Under the pieces are notes generated by a model. The model saw only the letters and a program-made list of their open reading frames with translations, was not told where the DNA came from and made no database searches. Shown here piece after piece: positions 8,802-19,551 of a stretch of DNA of 64,000 nucleotides (positions are counted from its first letter, which is position 1; each line of letters starts with the position of its first letter). A program made the position numbers and the translations under genes. Origin of the DNA: Diphasiastrum complanatum (taxonomy: Eukaryota; Streptophyta; Lycopodiopsida; Lycopodiales; Lycopodiaceae); contig CM055115.1 of assembly GCA_029204225.1 (NCBI GenBank), positions 7,911,826 to 7,975,825 of the forward strand. The letters run 5' to 3'.

Positions 8802-11800
8802 CTCCCTCTTCAACATTGGATGCTAGTTTCAACATAGTCTTTGAGCACATTCCAAGATTAGATCTATGCATTAAATATAGGTCCTTTCCCAATGGTTTGG
8901 TGAAGATATCAGCCACACACTCCTTTGAAGAGACATGTTGAAGCTCCACCTCTTTGGCAATGACTTGATCTCTCACAAAATGGTGAGCAATCTCAATGTG
9001 CTTGCTCCTTGCATGAAAAACAGGATTGCTTGCCAAGCTTTGGGCTGAAAGGTTATCACAAAGTATGATTGGAGTCTTCTCTGGTTCCAGCAAGTGAAGA
9101 TCCAATAACATCCTCTTGATCCAAAGAATCTCCTTGGTGCATGTTGTTAATGCCTTGTACTCGGCTTCGGTGGAAGATAGAGAGATAGTTGGTTGCTTCT
9201 TTGATAGCCATGAGACCACTCCATCTCCAAGATAGATTGCAAAGGCACTTGTTGACTTCCTATCCATTTGATCACCTGCAAAATCTGAATCTGAAAATCC
9301 ACAAAGGTTAGGTGTAGTACCTCCATACAAGATGCCAAAATCTCTAGATCCCGAGATGTATCTAAGTACTCTCTTTCCTAGCTTCCAATGAGCCTCACTA
9401 GGATCTTGCATAAATTGACTTAGTTTACCAACCACAAAGCTTAGATCAGGTCTTGTGATGGTTAACCATATAAGAGATCCTATTAGCTTTCTATAGAGAG
9501 TAATGTCCTTGAAGGATCTTTCATTACTTCTTGTAGTTAGCTTTACATTTGATTCCATAGGAGTAGAAACAACTTTACAATCTTCCATATGAAACCTTTT
9601 TAGAATAGAGTTAACATACTTTTCTTGACATATGAATGTAGATTTAGAAGTTCTAATAATCTCTATTCCTAAGATATAATGAAGTTTACCAAGATCTTGA
9701 ATTTCAAACTCTCTTTTGAGTGCCATCTTGATTTCATCTATATCTAGATTGTTACCACCACTTAAGATAATGTCATCAACATAGATCAAAAGTAAAGTGA
9801 TATCATTTTCATTCAATCTAAAGTAGAGAGAATGATCATACTCGCTCATAACAAAGTTTTGAGAAAGTAAGAAGGAATTGAGCTTAGCATACCAACTCCT
9901 TGGTGCTTGCTTTAGCCCATACAAACTCTTTTGGAGACAGCACACATGATTAGGCTCATCATGTGAAACATAGCCCTCGGGTTGCTCCATGTAAATATCT
10001 TCTTCAAGATCACCATTCAAGAAGGCATTAGTAACATCCATTTGCCACATATCCCAATCATAAAGAGTTGCAAGAGAGATTAGGATTCGAATAGTTACCA
10101 TCTTTGCCACGGGTGCAAAGGTCTCATCATAGTCAATACCATATTCTTGAGCATACCCCTTTGCCACCAACCTTGCCTTGTATTTGTTGATTGATCCATC
10201 TTGATTTGTCTTGATCTTGAAGATCCACTTACAACCAATTGCCTTCTTGTCCTTTGGAAGCTTTACCAACCTCCATGTGTTGCTTTTGATGAGTGCTTGA
10301 TGCTCATGATCCATGGCTTGGATCCATTCCTTCTTTTGAATTGCTTCACCTACACAAGTTGGTTCATCAAAAGAGGTAAGAAAAGCAAAGTTAGAGTTGT
10401 CCACCACTTGCTTTCCTTTTTCATCATAGGTTAGCCTTGATGGCTTAGCCCTTTGCCTTTGAGTCTTTCTTGAAGTTTGCTTTGGAGTGGCATCTCCATC
10501 TTCATCCAAGACATCTTGCACATCATGATGATTAGTAGGCACATCAACATCAACATCAACAACATTGGAAACATTCTCTTCATGAAAGATGACATCCCTA
10601 CTTATGACAACTTTCTTTGTAGAAGGAATGTACACTTTGTAAGCCTTGCTTACTTCACTATAGCCAACAAACACACCCTTCTTTGATGAAGGATCTTCTT
10701 TAGTTCTATCATCAAGTGTGATATTGACAAAACATGTACATCCAAAGATCCTACAATGCTTGACACTCGGCCTTCTACCATAAAGAACCTCATGAGGAGT
10801 TTTACCATCCAAGAAAGCACTTGTCCATCTATTACATAGATAGTTAGCACATGCTAAAGCTTCCCCCCAAAAAGACTTAGCAAGATTAGCATGTAGTCTC
10901 ATTGCCTTGGCACATTCACAAAGGGTTTTATTCTTCCTCTCGGCCACTCCATTCTGTTGTGGAGTCCTAGGACTAGACATCTCCCTCTTAATCCCATGTG
11001 CTATACAAAAGTCTTTGAACCTATTTGAGGTGTATTCCCCTCCATTATCAGATCTTAAGCATTTGATCTTTGTATTGAATTGGTTTTCCATTTCATTCTT
11101 GAACTTGACAAATGCAGCAAACACTTCATCCTTACTTTTAAGAAGATAGATCCAAGTATACCTACTAAAGTCATCAATGAAAGTTGCATACATCTTTGCC
11201 CCACCATTGCTAGTTGTACTAGAAGAATGAATATCAGAATGCACAAGTTGAAAAACTTCTTTAGATCTAGAAGTAGATCTAGAATAAGCAAGTCTATGAG
11301 ATTTGGACAAGGCACAATGTTCACAAACACTATTGTTTGCAACAAGACTTTTAGGGAGACCAAGAACAAGCTCTTTCTTTGCCATTACCTCCAAAGATTT
11401 GAAGTTGGGATGGCCCAACCTCTTGTGCCAAACTTCTTGGTTTGTCAATTGCTCCCTAGCCATACATCCTTCATGATTAGAGATCACACATGCATCAAGC
11501 TTGAAAAGTTTACCATGCCTCCTACCTTGAGCAATCAAGGATCCACATTTACTTATCAAACATGCATCTCCAATGAACTCCACATCAAGTCCTTTGTCAA
11601 TCATTTGACTTACACTAAGCAAATTCTTAGTGATTGAAGGAATGTACAAAACATTTTCAAGATTTGCTTTCCTATTTGTTGAAAGGGAAATAGGAATAGT
11701 GCCTATGCCTTTGATGTCACATTGACCATCATTTGCAATGTAGATGATGTTACCTTCTCCCTCATAAGACAATAAGGATGTAAAGTATTCCTTATGTCTT

Positions 11801-12750
11801 GTCATGTGAGATGAGGCTCCACTATCAATCCACCAAGGATCATTATCATCTATGTTGGCTAACAAACTTGAAGTCATAACAAGTGATTCACATGTGTTAT
11901 GTTCTTCCTCATCTATTGTAAGATTTCCTTGCCTCTCTCCTTGCTCTCTTTTCTTCTTATAACATTCATTTGCAAAATGACCTTTTATCCCACAATAAAA
12001 GCACTTGAACTTTGACTTATTGTTCTTAGTAGAAGAGGAAGAGGAAGAGTGATCATCATGATCAAAGTTACCACCTTTGGACCATTTCCCTTTGCCTTTA
12101 CCTTTGCCCTTGAATTTGCCTTTTGTGAAGAAAGCCTCTTCACCTCCACCTTGCAAGGATGCACCATCAAGCTTTGATTGCAACCTATGTTCTTCAGCCA
12201 ATAAGATTTCTTGCAAGTCAACCACACTTGGCAAGACTCTTTGAATGGCAAAACTTTGCACAAGGTTAGCATGTTCATTTAGCAAACCATTCAACATAAC
12301 TTGGACTATTTCACCATCTTTTATGTTCTCATCAATGCATGCTAAATCATCACTTAGGGACTTAACTCTCAAGATAAATGCATGAGCACTTTCACCCTCT
12401 CTTTGCCTACTAGAAAATATTTGTCTCCTTAGGGTCAATACCCTAGATGTGGACTTTGATTCAAAGAGCTTCTTTAAGGCATTCCATGCCTCACTTGCAC
12501 TTTGACACTTTCCAACTTCCTTGAGAAGTTCATTTGTAACATTCATTTTAATGATATGAAGAGCCCTTTTGGCCTTCTTATCAAACCTTTGTTGCTCTTG
12601 AAGTGTGAGAGGTCTCTCTTCAATTTCTGCAACTATGTCCATGAGTTCATTCAACTCAAGTAAGGACTCCATCCTCACTTTCCAAGTAGAGTAGTTTGAT
12701 GAACTCAACCTTTCACTAGACTCTAGCATGATCCCACCATTGGAAGCCAT
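8797..12750 (-). CDS. Ty1/copia gag-pol polyprotein, intact (1,317 aa)
   Basis: One uninterrupted frame encodes the whole copia set in the order Gag, protease, integrase, RT, RNase H. Gag starts MASNGG and has the copia NYSTWKVRMESLL motif near residue 20. A CX2CX4HX4C knuckle lies at 250-263. Protease DSGASSH has its Asp at 309. Integrase has the HHCC finger followed by D506, D568 and E604 (a DX35E spacing). RT has YVDD at 990-993. RNase H has DSDFAGD near 1150 and SSTEAEYKAL near 1195. No frameshift or stop is present. The stop TGA (8799-8797) is made of LTR bases 3-5, so the last coding bases are the polypurine tract itself. The start is the first ATG of the frame and fits copia Gag openings. 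Confidence 0.97.
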   Translation of the reverse strand: MASNGGIMLESSERLSSSNYSTWKVRMESLLELNELMDIVAEIEERPLTLQEQQRFDKKAKRALHIIKMNVTNELLKEVGKCQSASEAWNALKKLFESKSTSRVLTLRRQIFSSRQREGESAHAFILRVKSLSDDLACIDENIKDGEIVQVMLNGLLNEHANLVQSFAIQRVLPSVVDLQEILLAEEHRLQSKLDGASLQGGGEEAFFTKGKFKGKGKGKGKWSKGGNFDHDDHSSSSSSTKNNKSKFKCFYCGIKGHFANECYKKKREQGERQGNLTIDEEEHNTCESLVMTSSLLANIDDNDPWWIDSGASSHMTRHKEYFTSLLSYEGEGNIIYIANDGQCDIKGIGTIPISLSTNRKANLENVLYIPSITKNLLSVSQMIDKGLDVEFIGDACLISKCGSLIAQGRRHGKLFKLDACVISNHEGCMAREQLTNQEVWHKRLGHPNFKSLEVMAKKELVLGLPKSLVANNSVCEHCALSKSHRLAYSRSTSRSKEVFQLVHSDIHSSSTTSNGGAKMYATFIDDFSRYTWIYLLKSKDEVFAAFVKFKNEMENQFNTKIKCLRSDNGGEYTSNRFKDFCIAHGIKREMSSPRTPQQNGVAERKNKTLCECAKAMRLHANLAKSFWGEALACANYLCNRWTSAFLDGKTPHEVLYGRRPSVKHCRIFGCTCFVNITLDDRTKEDPSSKKGVFVGYSEVSKAYKVYIPSTKKVVISRDVIFHEENVSNVVDVDVDVPTNHHDVQDVLDEDGDATPKQTSRKTQRQRAKPSRLTYDEKGKQVVDNSNFAFLTSFDEPTCVGEAIQKKEWIQAMDHEHQALIKSNTWRLVKLPKDKKAIGCKWIFKIKTNQDGSINKYKARLVAKGYAQEYGIDYDETFAPVAKMVTIRILISLATLYDWDMWQMDVTNAFLNGDLEEDIYMEQPEGYVSHDEPNHVCCLQKSLYGLKQAPRSWYAKLNSFLLSQNFVMSEYDHSLYFRLNENDITLLLIYVDDIILSGGNNLDIDEIKMALKREFEIQDLGKLHYILGIEIIRTSKSTFICQEKYVNSILKRFHMEDCKVVSTPMESNVKLTTRSNERSFKDITLYRKLIGSLIWLTITRPDLSFVVGKLSQFMQDPSEAHWKLGKRVLRYISGSRDFGILYGGTTPNLCGFSDSDFAGDQMDRKSTSAFAIYLGDGVVSWLSKKQPTISLSSTEAEYKALTTCTKEILWIKRMLLDLHLLEPEKTPIILCDNLSAQSLASNPVFHARSKHIEIAHHFVRDQVIAKEVELQHVSSKECVADIFTKPLGKDLYLMHRSNLGMCSKTMLKLASNVEEGV

Positions 12751-13911
12751 GATTCTAATGTTTCTTCAACTTTTAGGTTCTGTCCTAAAGCACTTAGCAC
12801 TCACTTTTCTCTCAACAAATGATAGATAAAGAGATCTATGAAGATTTAGGACCCTAAAACACTTCTATCTTGAACCTAGATGGTTTCCAAGCATAGAAAG
12901 GAAGATTGAAACACATGCAACACTTTGCACACACTAAGAATGGATTAAAAAATCAAACCAACCTGAACACACTCTTGCTTAAGCTCTCAAACTTTCCAGC
13001 AAGTGACCAAATCAAGTTATGGTGTGAAGAGTTACTTGCATTCTTAGAAAATACCCAAAACTAGGATGCCAAGATTACCTAGTAATGAACAAACTTGATC
13101 AACATATGATCAACACACTAAGATATTGATTCAACCTGTAAAACCACATGTAAACCACACTTCTAAAAGTTTATAAACTCCAGCAAGTGATAAATACAAG
13201 ATTTAGAGGTGAATGAATGAGCACACTTAGTGAATCACAAGACTAGCTTCACTATCTTGTCAAATCTTGGTGTTTAGATGTAGATCTAAGATCACTTCAC
13301 ATGAGAATGTTCCTCAACCTGTTAAGAACCTGAAAACACACTTGCATAATGGTTAACACCTTCCAGCAAATGCTCCAATCAAATTACATAAGGAGAGTTA
13401 CTTACATGCTCAACAAAGTACACCAAAATTTATGCCAAAAATTGATGACAATCTTTACAATATGCTCTTCACAATGGAGCTTACAATATGTTCACCCAAA
13501 AAAGGGGATCTTTCATCCAAATGGGAGCTTTGCTCAGCCTTTAGGAGAATTACAACTCACTCAAAAGAGCATTTGTCATCCACTTAATGAGAAGTTTCAT
13601 CCACTTAAGGAGAGTGTTCATCCAAGAATGGAGATTGTCAACAATAGGATTGAAAAGAACATTGTTAGTATTGAATATGCACAAGCCTCACAATCACAAA
13701 TGATTAGGTGTTATGATCTGATCCAAAATAGTTTCTTTTCAGCCTCTGATCTTCAATAGACCTGAAATATGCTTTTGATCCACAAGTTCAACTCACAAAA
13801 CAAAGGTTAGTAAGATTTGATCAACAAAGCAATGCAAAATCATGCTAGAACTTGATCAAACATCCAAATATCACCAAAAATGGAATACTTACTGTAAATA
13901 GAAGCCAACCA
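12751..13911 (-). other. Leader (5' untranslated region) of element A
   Basis: About 1.16 kb between PBS and gag start with no matching ORF. It carries repeated units: three diverged copies of CAACCTG...CACACTT...TTCCAGCAAGTG (about 12963, 13133 and 13317), and shorter TTCATCCA units of about 20 bp between 13511 and 13640. It probably holds packaging and translation signals; this is inferred from position only. Confidence 0.6.
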
Positions 13912-13923
13912 GCTCTGATACCA
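13912..13923 (-). other. Primer binding site of element A (initiator Met tRNA)
   Basis: The minus strand reads TGGTATCAGAGC directly adjoining the 5' LTR end, with no gap. This is the known complement of the 3' end of plant initiator-methionine tRNA used by copia elements. Confidence 0.93.
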
Positions 13924-14578
13924 TGTGAAAAATACAGATCCTAAGTGGATCTAAACTCCAAGATCATTGGCTTGAATGCTTGCACTCCAAACTACATAAG
14001 CTAGGAATTGGCAACACATTCTATGCTACCTAGAATGCAAAGAACTTGATCAAAAAGCATTTATCACAAATGGAAACTTCCATAAACATCAAGTGCGGCC
14101 CAAAATAGCATTATACAGTCCATAATACATCAGCCTATCACTTTTGGAAAGCACCTAAGATCATACACAATAGCTTGAAGACAATACACACAACAATGCT
14201 CTCAATGGAGGAAGAAACAATGACAATGATCTATTGATCTCAATGAAGCATACAAAAGGTTTCTCCAACCTGTTCTCCACGACTTCCCTACTATTTATGG
14301 ATGAGGAAGATGACTCTCTCTCCTCTCTCTAGAAGGTAATTGACCCTAGATATTCCCTATATAGGAAAAATAGCTAAAAATGGCTTATATGACCAAAATA
14401 CATCAAAATGGTCTCATTTTGAAGGGTATGAAGTTTGACACTTCATCATACTGAAAAAATACAGTAAATAAAAACATTGTGGCCTGGTTCACACGTGTGA
14501 AACTCCAGAACCAAAACTATTTACAATTTTAGCCAATTTAGGCCTCAAACTAGCTAGGAAATGTTGACAATTTTCACA
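13924..14578 (-). repeat. 5' LTR of element A
   Basis: 655 bp, the same length as the 3' LTR with two differences seen. It should supply the promoter. The palindrome TTCACACGTGTGAA is at 14488-14501. The target duplication TGGAT follows at 14579-14583. Confidence 0.95.
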
Positions 14579-14711
14579 TGGATCACTATAACTAGACCAG
14601 ATCTTAGCTTTAGTGTATGTAGGTTGAGCCAATCCATGCAAAAAGACACCTTTTATGAAGCTCAGATCATCACTTGGAGTGATTAGTAAAGCAATGATTG
14701 AACCAAGCTAG
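14579..14711 (+). pseudogene. Copia family B RT end and pol tail, part 2
   Basis: It continues the RT broken at 8146: WITITRPDLSFSVCRLSQ, then directly, after a deletion and frame change, the extreme C-terminus of copia pol (FMKLRSSLGVISKAMIEPS, TAG at 14709-14711). About 140 residues of RNase H are missing, so this B copy had an internal deletion apart from the insertion of element A. The tail is identified by likeness to the C-terminus of element E (FVKLRSSIGVIDKS). It is followed by a polypurine tract (GATAGTGAGGAGGAG) and the LTR. Confidence 0.8.
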
Positions 14712-15063
14712 ATAGTGAGGAGGAGTGTTAAAAATTCACAATTGTAGCTTGACTAGTTTTGGTCATATGACTTGTAAATAGTTAGATGGTCATGATGTGG
14801 CTTGTCACACGTGCCAAATAGCATAGGATTCCATTCATAAGGATGTTCTCAAGTAGACCTAAGTGTTAGAACCTTTGGAATGAGTCCAAATTATGCTTAG
14901 ATACAAGGGAGAAAAAATAGGAGCTATTTTTGGTAATTTTTGCATTGTTGAGGGATCTCCAAGATTCCAACCCTAACTTGGTAGGGATGAAAGATCCACC
15001 AAAATTAGCATTAGGGATAGGTTTAGGGCTACTCATACCTGCCCAAAACCGTGATGGATCATG

Positions 15064-15071
15064 TATATATA
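15064..15071 (+). promoter_or_regulatory. TATA box of family B LTR (left)
   Basis: TATATATAGG; the same site is at 19196-19203 in the right-hand LTR. It lies about 175 bp upstream of the CACACGTGTG palindrome. Confidence 0.5.
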
Positions 15072-15237
15072 GGTGATAATATCTCACCAAAATCAATCAA
15101 GCAATTTCATGATTTTTCTCTCATAATGGTGCAATTGCTCTCTATGTTCATAATTGTTTGAGTACTTGTGATTACTAATGATTATAGGATTGAATGTAGG
15201 TCTGGTGTACAGTACTCAGACTGTGGGAGGCCGTACT

Positions 15238-15251
15238 TTCACACGTGTGAA
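15238..15251. promoter_or_regulatory. G-box palindrome in family B LTR
   Basis: TTCACACGTGTGAA, preceded by CCGTACT. In the right-hand LTR the same place reads TTCAACCGTGTGAA (about 19370), so the palindrome is broken there. Confidence 0.55.
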
Positions 15252-15407
15252 GCCTTCTTCAAGGATTTGGGCCATTTAGTGAGGTTCAAGCATAGATTTT
15301 TGATGGATTTTGATGGTTCAACTTGTGCTAATCTTATGAAATCATAATCTATTGTTTCCCTCATCATTTCAAGTGTTTTAGGATCCTTATTTGCTGTAAT
15401 TTTTACA

Positions 15408-16985
15408 CATGTGGGAGAGCAGTTAACGCCCACACAATTCAAGAGACTACGATCATTGTTGGTGGAGTGTTACAGTGATCTGAAGGGCATTCCACCAATA
15501 GTAGTTCAACACACCATACCCTTGGTGGATGGAACAATTCCCAAGGTGAGTCATTACTACCGTTGCAACTCGCACTACACATAGCTGATGAAATAGGAGT
15601 TGCAGAAGTTGTTAGATGCAGATTTCATTTATGAAATCGAGCACACGGAATGGGTATTGCTGATAGTTATAGTACCCAAGAAGAATGGCAAAATGCAAAT
15701 CTGTGTGAATCTGAAGGCGCTAAATGCAGTCACCAAAAAGGATCATTTTTTTTTACCCTTTACAAAAAGTGTCCTTGATAGAGTATCTGGCGCCGAAGCC
15801 TATAGTTTTTTAGAAGGCTTCAACGGTTACAGCCAGGTGAAGCTAGCACCCCAAGACCAGCATAAGACAACATTGACCACAGAATGGAGAACCTATGCCT
15901 ATAAGGTGATGTCGTTCGGACTTTGTAATGTCCCAAGCACTTTCCAACGTGTCATGCAGGCGGCATTCAAAGAATATTTGTAGAAATTTTTGGAAATTTT
16001 CTTGGACGATCTGTGCGTGCATGGACCAGCTCAGAACACTTATCCAATTTGGAGAAGGTGCGACAAAAATGCAGCAATTTTTAGATCTCCTTGAATCTAG
16101 AAAAATGTCAATTTTGGGTTACACACGGCTTGATTCTCGGCCATATAGTATCGAGATATGGGATCGCCACAGACCTATCAAAAATCAAGATCATTGTTGA
16201 TCTATCACCACCGGGGACGATCCGCGAAGTCTACATCTTCATGGGTCATGCTAACTGTTATAGGATCTTCATTCTAGATTTTGCGGAGTTAGCCCGACCA
16301 ATTTACAAACTCACAACGGATCCACATTGGAACGAGGAAGTCCTAAAGGCTTTCCAAAAGCTTAAGGATGCATTGGTTTCAGCACCAATCTTACGTCCAC
16401 CCAATTGGTCCATTGACTTTCATGTGCATATGGATGCATCGAAGTATGCAGTTGGAGCAGTCTTAACCCAGCCAGGAGAACACAAAAAGGATTTTCCAAT
16501 CCAATTTGCAAGCCGATAGCTCAGTGATACATAAATGAATTATTCAACCATAGAACGGGAAGCACTAAAAATGATCTATGCGGTTAAGAAATTTCGGCAC
16601 TACCTGATGGCCACACATTTTGTTTTTTATACGAACCATCAATCCTTGCTCTATCTCGTTAACAAAACTCACAACATTGGGAAAATCACCAGATGACTAC
16701 TTTTGTTGTTGGAGTTTGAATTTCGGATAGTAGTCTGCAAGGGAAAACAACACTACATGGCAGATCATGTGTCGTGAATCAAGGGAAAGGAGGTTGCCAC
16801 CCAACCCAACGATGAGGTGGCCGATGTTGCCTTATTTTACGTAGACACAGTACCAGAATGGGCCGCCGACATTGTTGAATATCTAATGCGGGGCCAACCA
16901 GACAAATCACTACCAAAGGTGGATCAGTGGAAATTGATCTTGAAAGCTAGACACCATAGGAACATGTTGTGCGAGAAATCATCTT
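15408..16985 (+). pseudogene. Ty3/gypsy RT and RNase H remains (family G type)
   Basis: It begins directly after the B LTR with the region before RT (LRSLLVECYSDLKGIPP, VVQHTIPL), then RT (IVPKKNGKMQICVNLKALN, LEGFNGYSQV, TTEWRTYAYKVMSFGLCN). The catalytic region near 15990-16020 (FLDDLCVHG in a shifted frame) follows a TAG. RT C-terminus, RNase H (HVHMDASKYAVGAVLTQPG) and the linker DVALFYVDTVPEWAADI come next. Several stops and frameshifts separate the pieces. The linker closely matches the minus-strand gypsy at 53948-55386 (AALFYVEAVPEWAADI), so both belong to one family, and this fragment supplies the RT that copy lacks. It ends near 16985, before integrase. Confidence 0.85.
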
Positions 16986-17019
16986 CTACGAGAGTTGAAC
17001 TCTCGCAAATAGTCTGAAC

Positions 17020-17840
<821 letters not shown>

Positions 17841-18099
17841 TGGCAATCGCATTTGACGACCTAATTACTTAGTATAAATCAGTTGTTCATACATCTCTTT
17901 TCAAGTTTTGAAATTCTATAACAACGAATCAACATTGTGAATTGTGAAGGAGTTGAATGTTATTACACGATGCTTCATGTGCTCTTATCAAACAGATCAT
18001 TCACAATAAAAAAGTATTGTTGTTAACTCTCTATCAAGCTTTCAAGCTTGAACTCTCTTGAGCATTTTAGCTCAGTCTTTTAGAGATGTATTTTAGAGT

Positions 18100-18835
18100 G
18101 GCTATTGCGCTACTGCTTATCAGCTAATAGTACTTTTGGTAATACTAGAATTTTTTTAAGTTTGATACTACTGGTACTTTTTGTAATACTGGAATTTTTG
18201 CAGTTTGATACTATCCAAACCTTTGAAAATTTTGACATTGGATTTGAAGTTATAGTCTATTTTGAACTTTTTAGCTTTTATTTGGTAGTTTTGAAACTTT
18301 TGGATTTGTTTTTGGTGTACTGATTGGTAGTTTCTACACGCTGTTTACTAATTTCGGTGGTTTTGGACTTTTCACAAGTTCGTTAATTCGGGACATTTGA
18401 GACTGAGGTACTATTCATGCGAATCGGTATTATTGACACTTTAGTAACTAACGGTACAATTGATAATTCTGCAGTTTGGTACTAATGTAACCTTTCTAAC
18501 AACTATTATTTTGTGGTTTGGTAATTTTGACATAATTGGTACTATTGGTTTTAATTTTTTCAAGTCTGTTTGGAACTTTTAAGGTTTATTATGGTACTTT
18601 TGAAATAATATTGTTTGGCATTTTCAATGCTTTGTTTGGTACTTGTAAGGTCCAATTTGGTATTTTTGGTACTTCTAGATTCATTTTTTAGTACTATTTG
18701 GCACTTTTATGCTTTGTTTGGTAGTTTTTTGAAAATGCTTGATATTTTTGAAGCTAATGTATAGTATATATAGTGTTGGCTATTGTTTGGTACTGTTGTT
18801 TATTGTTTGGTGCTATTTTGTAATAATTCGGATTT
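18100..18835 (+). repeat. Low-complexity TTTGGTACTTTT-type region
   Basis: T-rich sequence in which variants of TTTGGTACTTTTG and TTTGATACTAC recur every 20-60 bp without a fixed period. No coding signature. Similar wording resumes at 23330-23420 after the truncated B element, which may mean that both are pieces of one disrupted repeat. Confidence 0.5.
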
Positions 18836-18857
18836 TCATTGCAGAGGGAATACAAAA

Positions 18858-19539
18858 TGTTAAAAATTCACAATTGTAGCTTGACTAGTTTTGGTCATAT
18901 GACTTGTAAATAGTTAGATGGTCATGATGTGGCTTGTCACACGTGCCAAATAGCATAGGATTCCATTCATAAGGATGTTCTCAAGTAGACCTAAGTGTTA
19001 GAACCTTTGGAATGAGTCCAAATTATGCTTAGATACAAGGGAGAAAAAATAGGAGCTATTTTTGGTAATTTTTGCATTGTTGAGGGATCTCCAAGATTCC
19101 AACCCTAACTTGGTAGGGATGAAAGATCCACCAAAATTAGCATTAGGGATAGGTTTAGGGCTACTCATACCTGCCCAAAACCATGATGGATCATGTATAT
19201 ATAGGTGATGATATCTCACCAAAATCAATCAAGCAATTTCATGATTTTTCTCTCATAATGGTGCAATTGCTCTCTATGTTCATAATTGTTTGAGTACTTG
19301 CGATTACTAATGATTATAGGATTGAATGTAGGTCTGGTGTACAGTACTCAGACTGTGGGAGGCCGTACTTTCAACCGTGTGAAGCCTTCTTCAAGGATTT
19401 GGGCCATTTAGTGAGGTTCAAGCATAGATTTTTGATGGATGTTGATGGTTCAACTTGTGCTAATCTTATGAAATCATAATCTATTGTTTCCCTCATCATT
19501 TCAAGTGTTTTAGGATACTTATTTGCTGTAATTTTTACA
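18858..19539 (+). repeat. Family B 5' LTR (right copy)
   Basis: 682 bp, TGTTAAAAATTC to TTTTTACA, directly followed by a tRNA primer site, so it is a 5' LTR. It is about 99% identical to the LTR at 14725-15407. The bases just outside (CAAAA on the left here, CATGT after the left-hand LTR) do not match, so the two LTRs are not the two ends of one ordinary insertion. Confidence 0.93.
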
Positions 19540-19551
19540 TGGTATCAGAGC
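19540..19551 (+). other. Primer binding site, family B (initiator Met tRNA)
   Basis: TGGTATCAGAGC immediately after the LTR, identical to the site in element A. Confidence 0.93.

Larger units (their letters stand above)
8147..14578 (-). mobile_element. Element A: complete young Ty1/copia retrotransposon
   Basis: A 6,432-bp element on the minus strand, with 5' LTR at 13924-14578, PBS at 13912-13923, a long leader, one open gag-pol frame (8797-12750), a polypurine tract at 8802-8814 and 3' LTR at 8147-8801. The target duplication TGGAT flanks it at 8142-8146 and 14579-14583 and sits inside the RT gene of a family B element. I count two differences between the two 655-bp LTRs (near 8573 and 8786), which implies a recent insertion. 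All enzymatic motifs are intact, so it may be autonomous. Confidence 0.95.
14725..15407 (+). repeat. Family B 3' LTR (left copy)
   Basis: 683 bp from TGTTAAAAATTC to TTTTTACA, preceded by a purine tract. TATA box TATATATA at 15064-15071, then palindrome TTCACACGTGTGAA at 15238-15251. It is about 99% identical to the LTR at 18858-19539 (six substitutions and a one-base length difference by eye). An antisense 76-codon ORF conserved in both copies is probably chance. Confidence 0.92.

Noticed and set aside
11080-11637. 185-codon + strand ORF inside element A
   Set aside because: Antisense shadow of the intact gag-pol frame.
13911-13923. tRNA-like sequence TGGTATCAGAGC (also 19540, 43048 and 43101)
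   Set aside because: Only the 12-base complement of a tRNA 3' end is present, at LTR borders; these are primer binding sites, not tRNA genes.
14866-15096. Antisense 76-codon ORF in the family B LTR, also at 18998-19228
   Set aside because: Kept only because the two LTRs are about 99% identical; no domain, and it lies opposite the promoter region.
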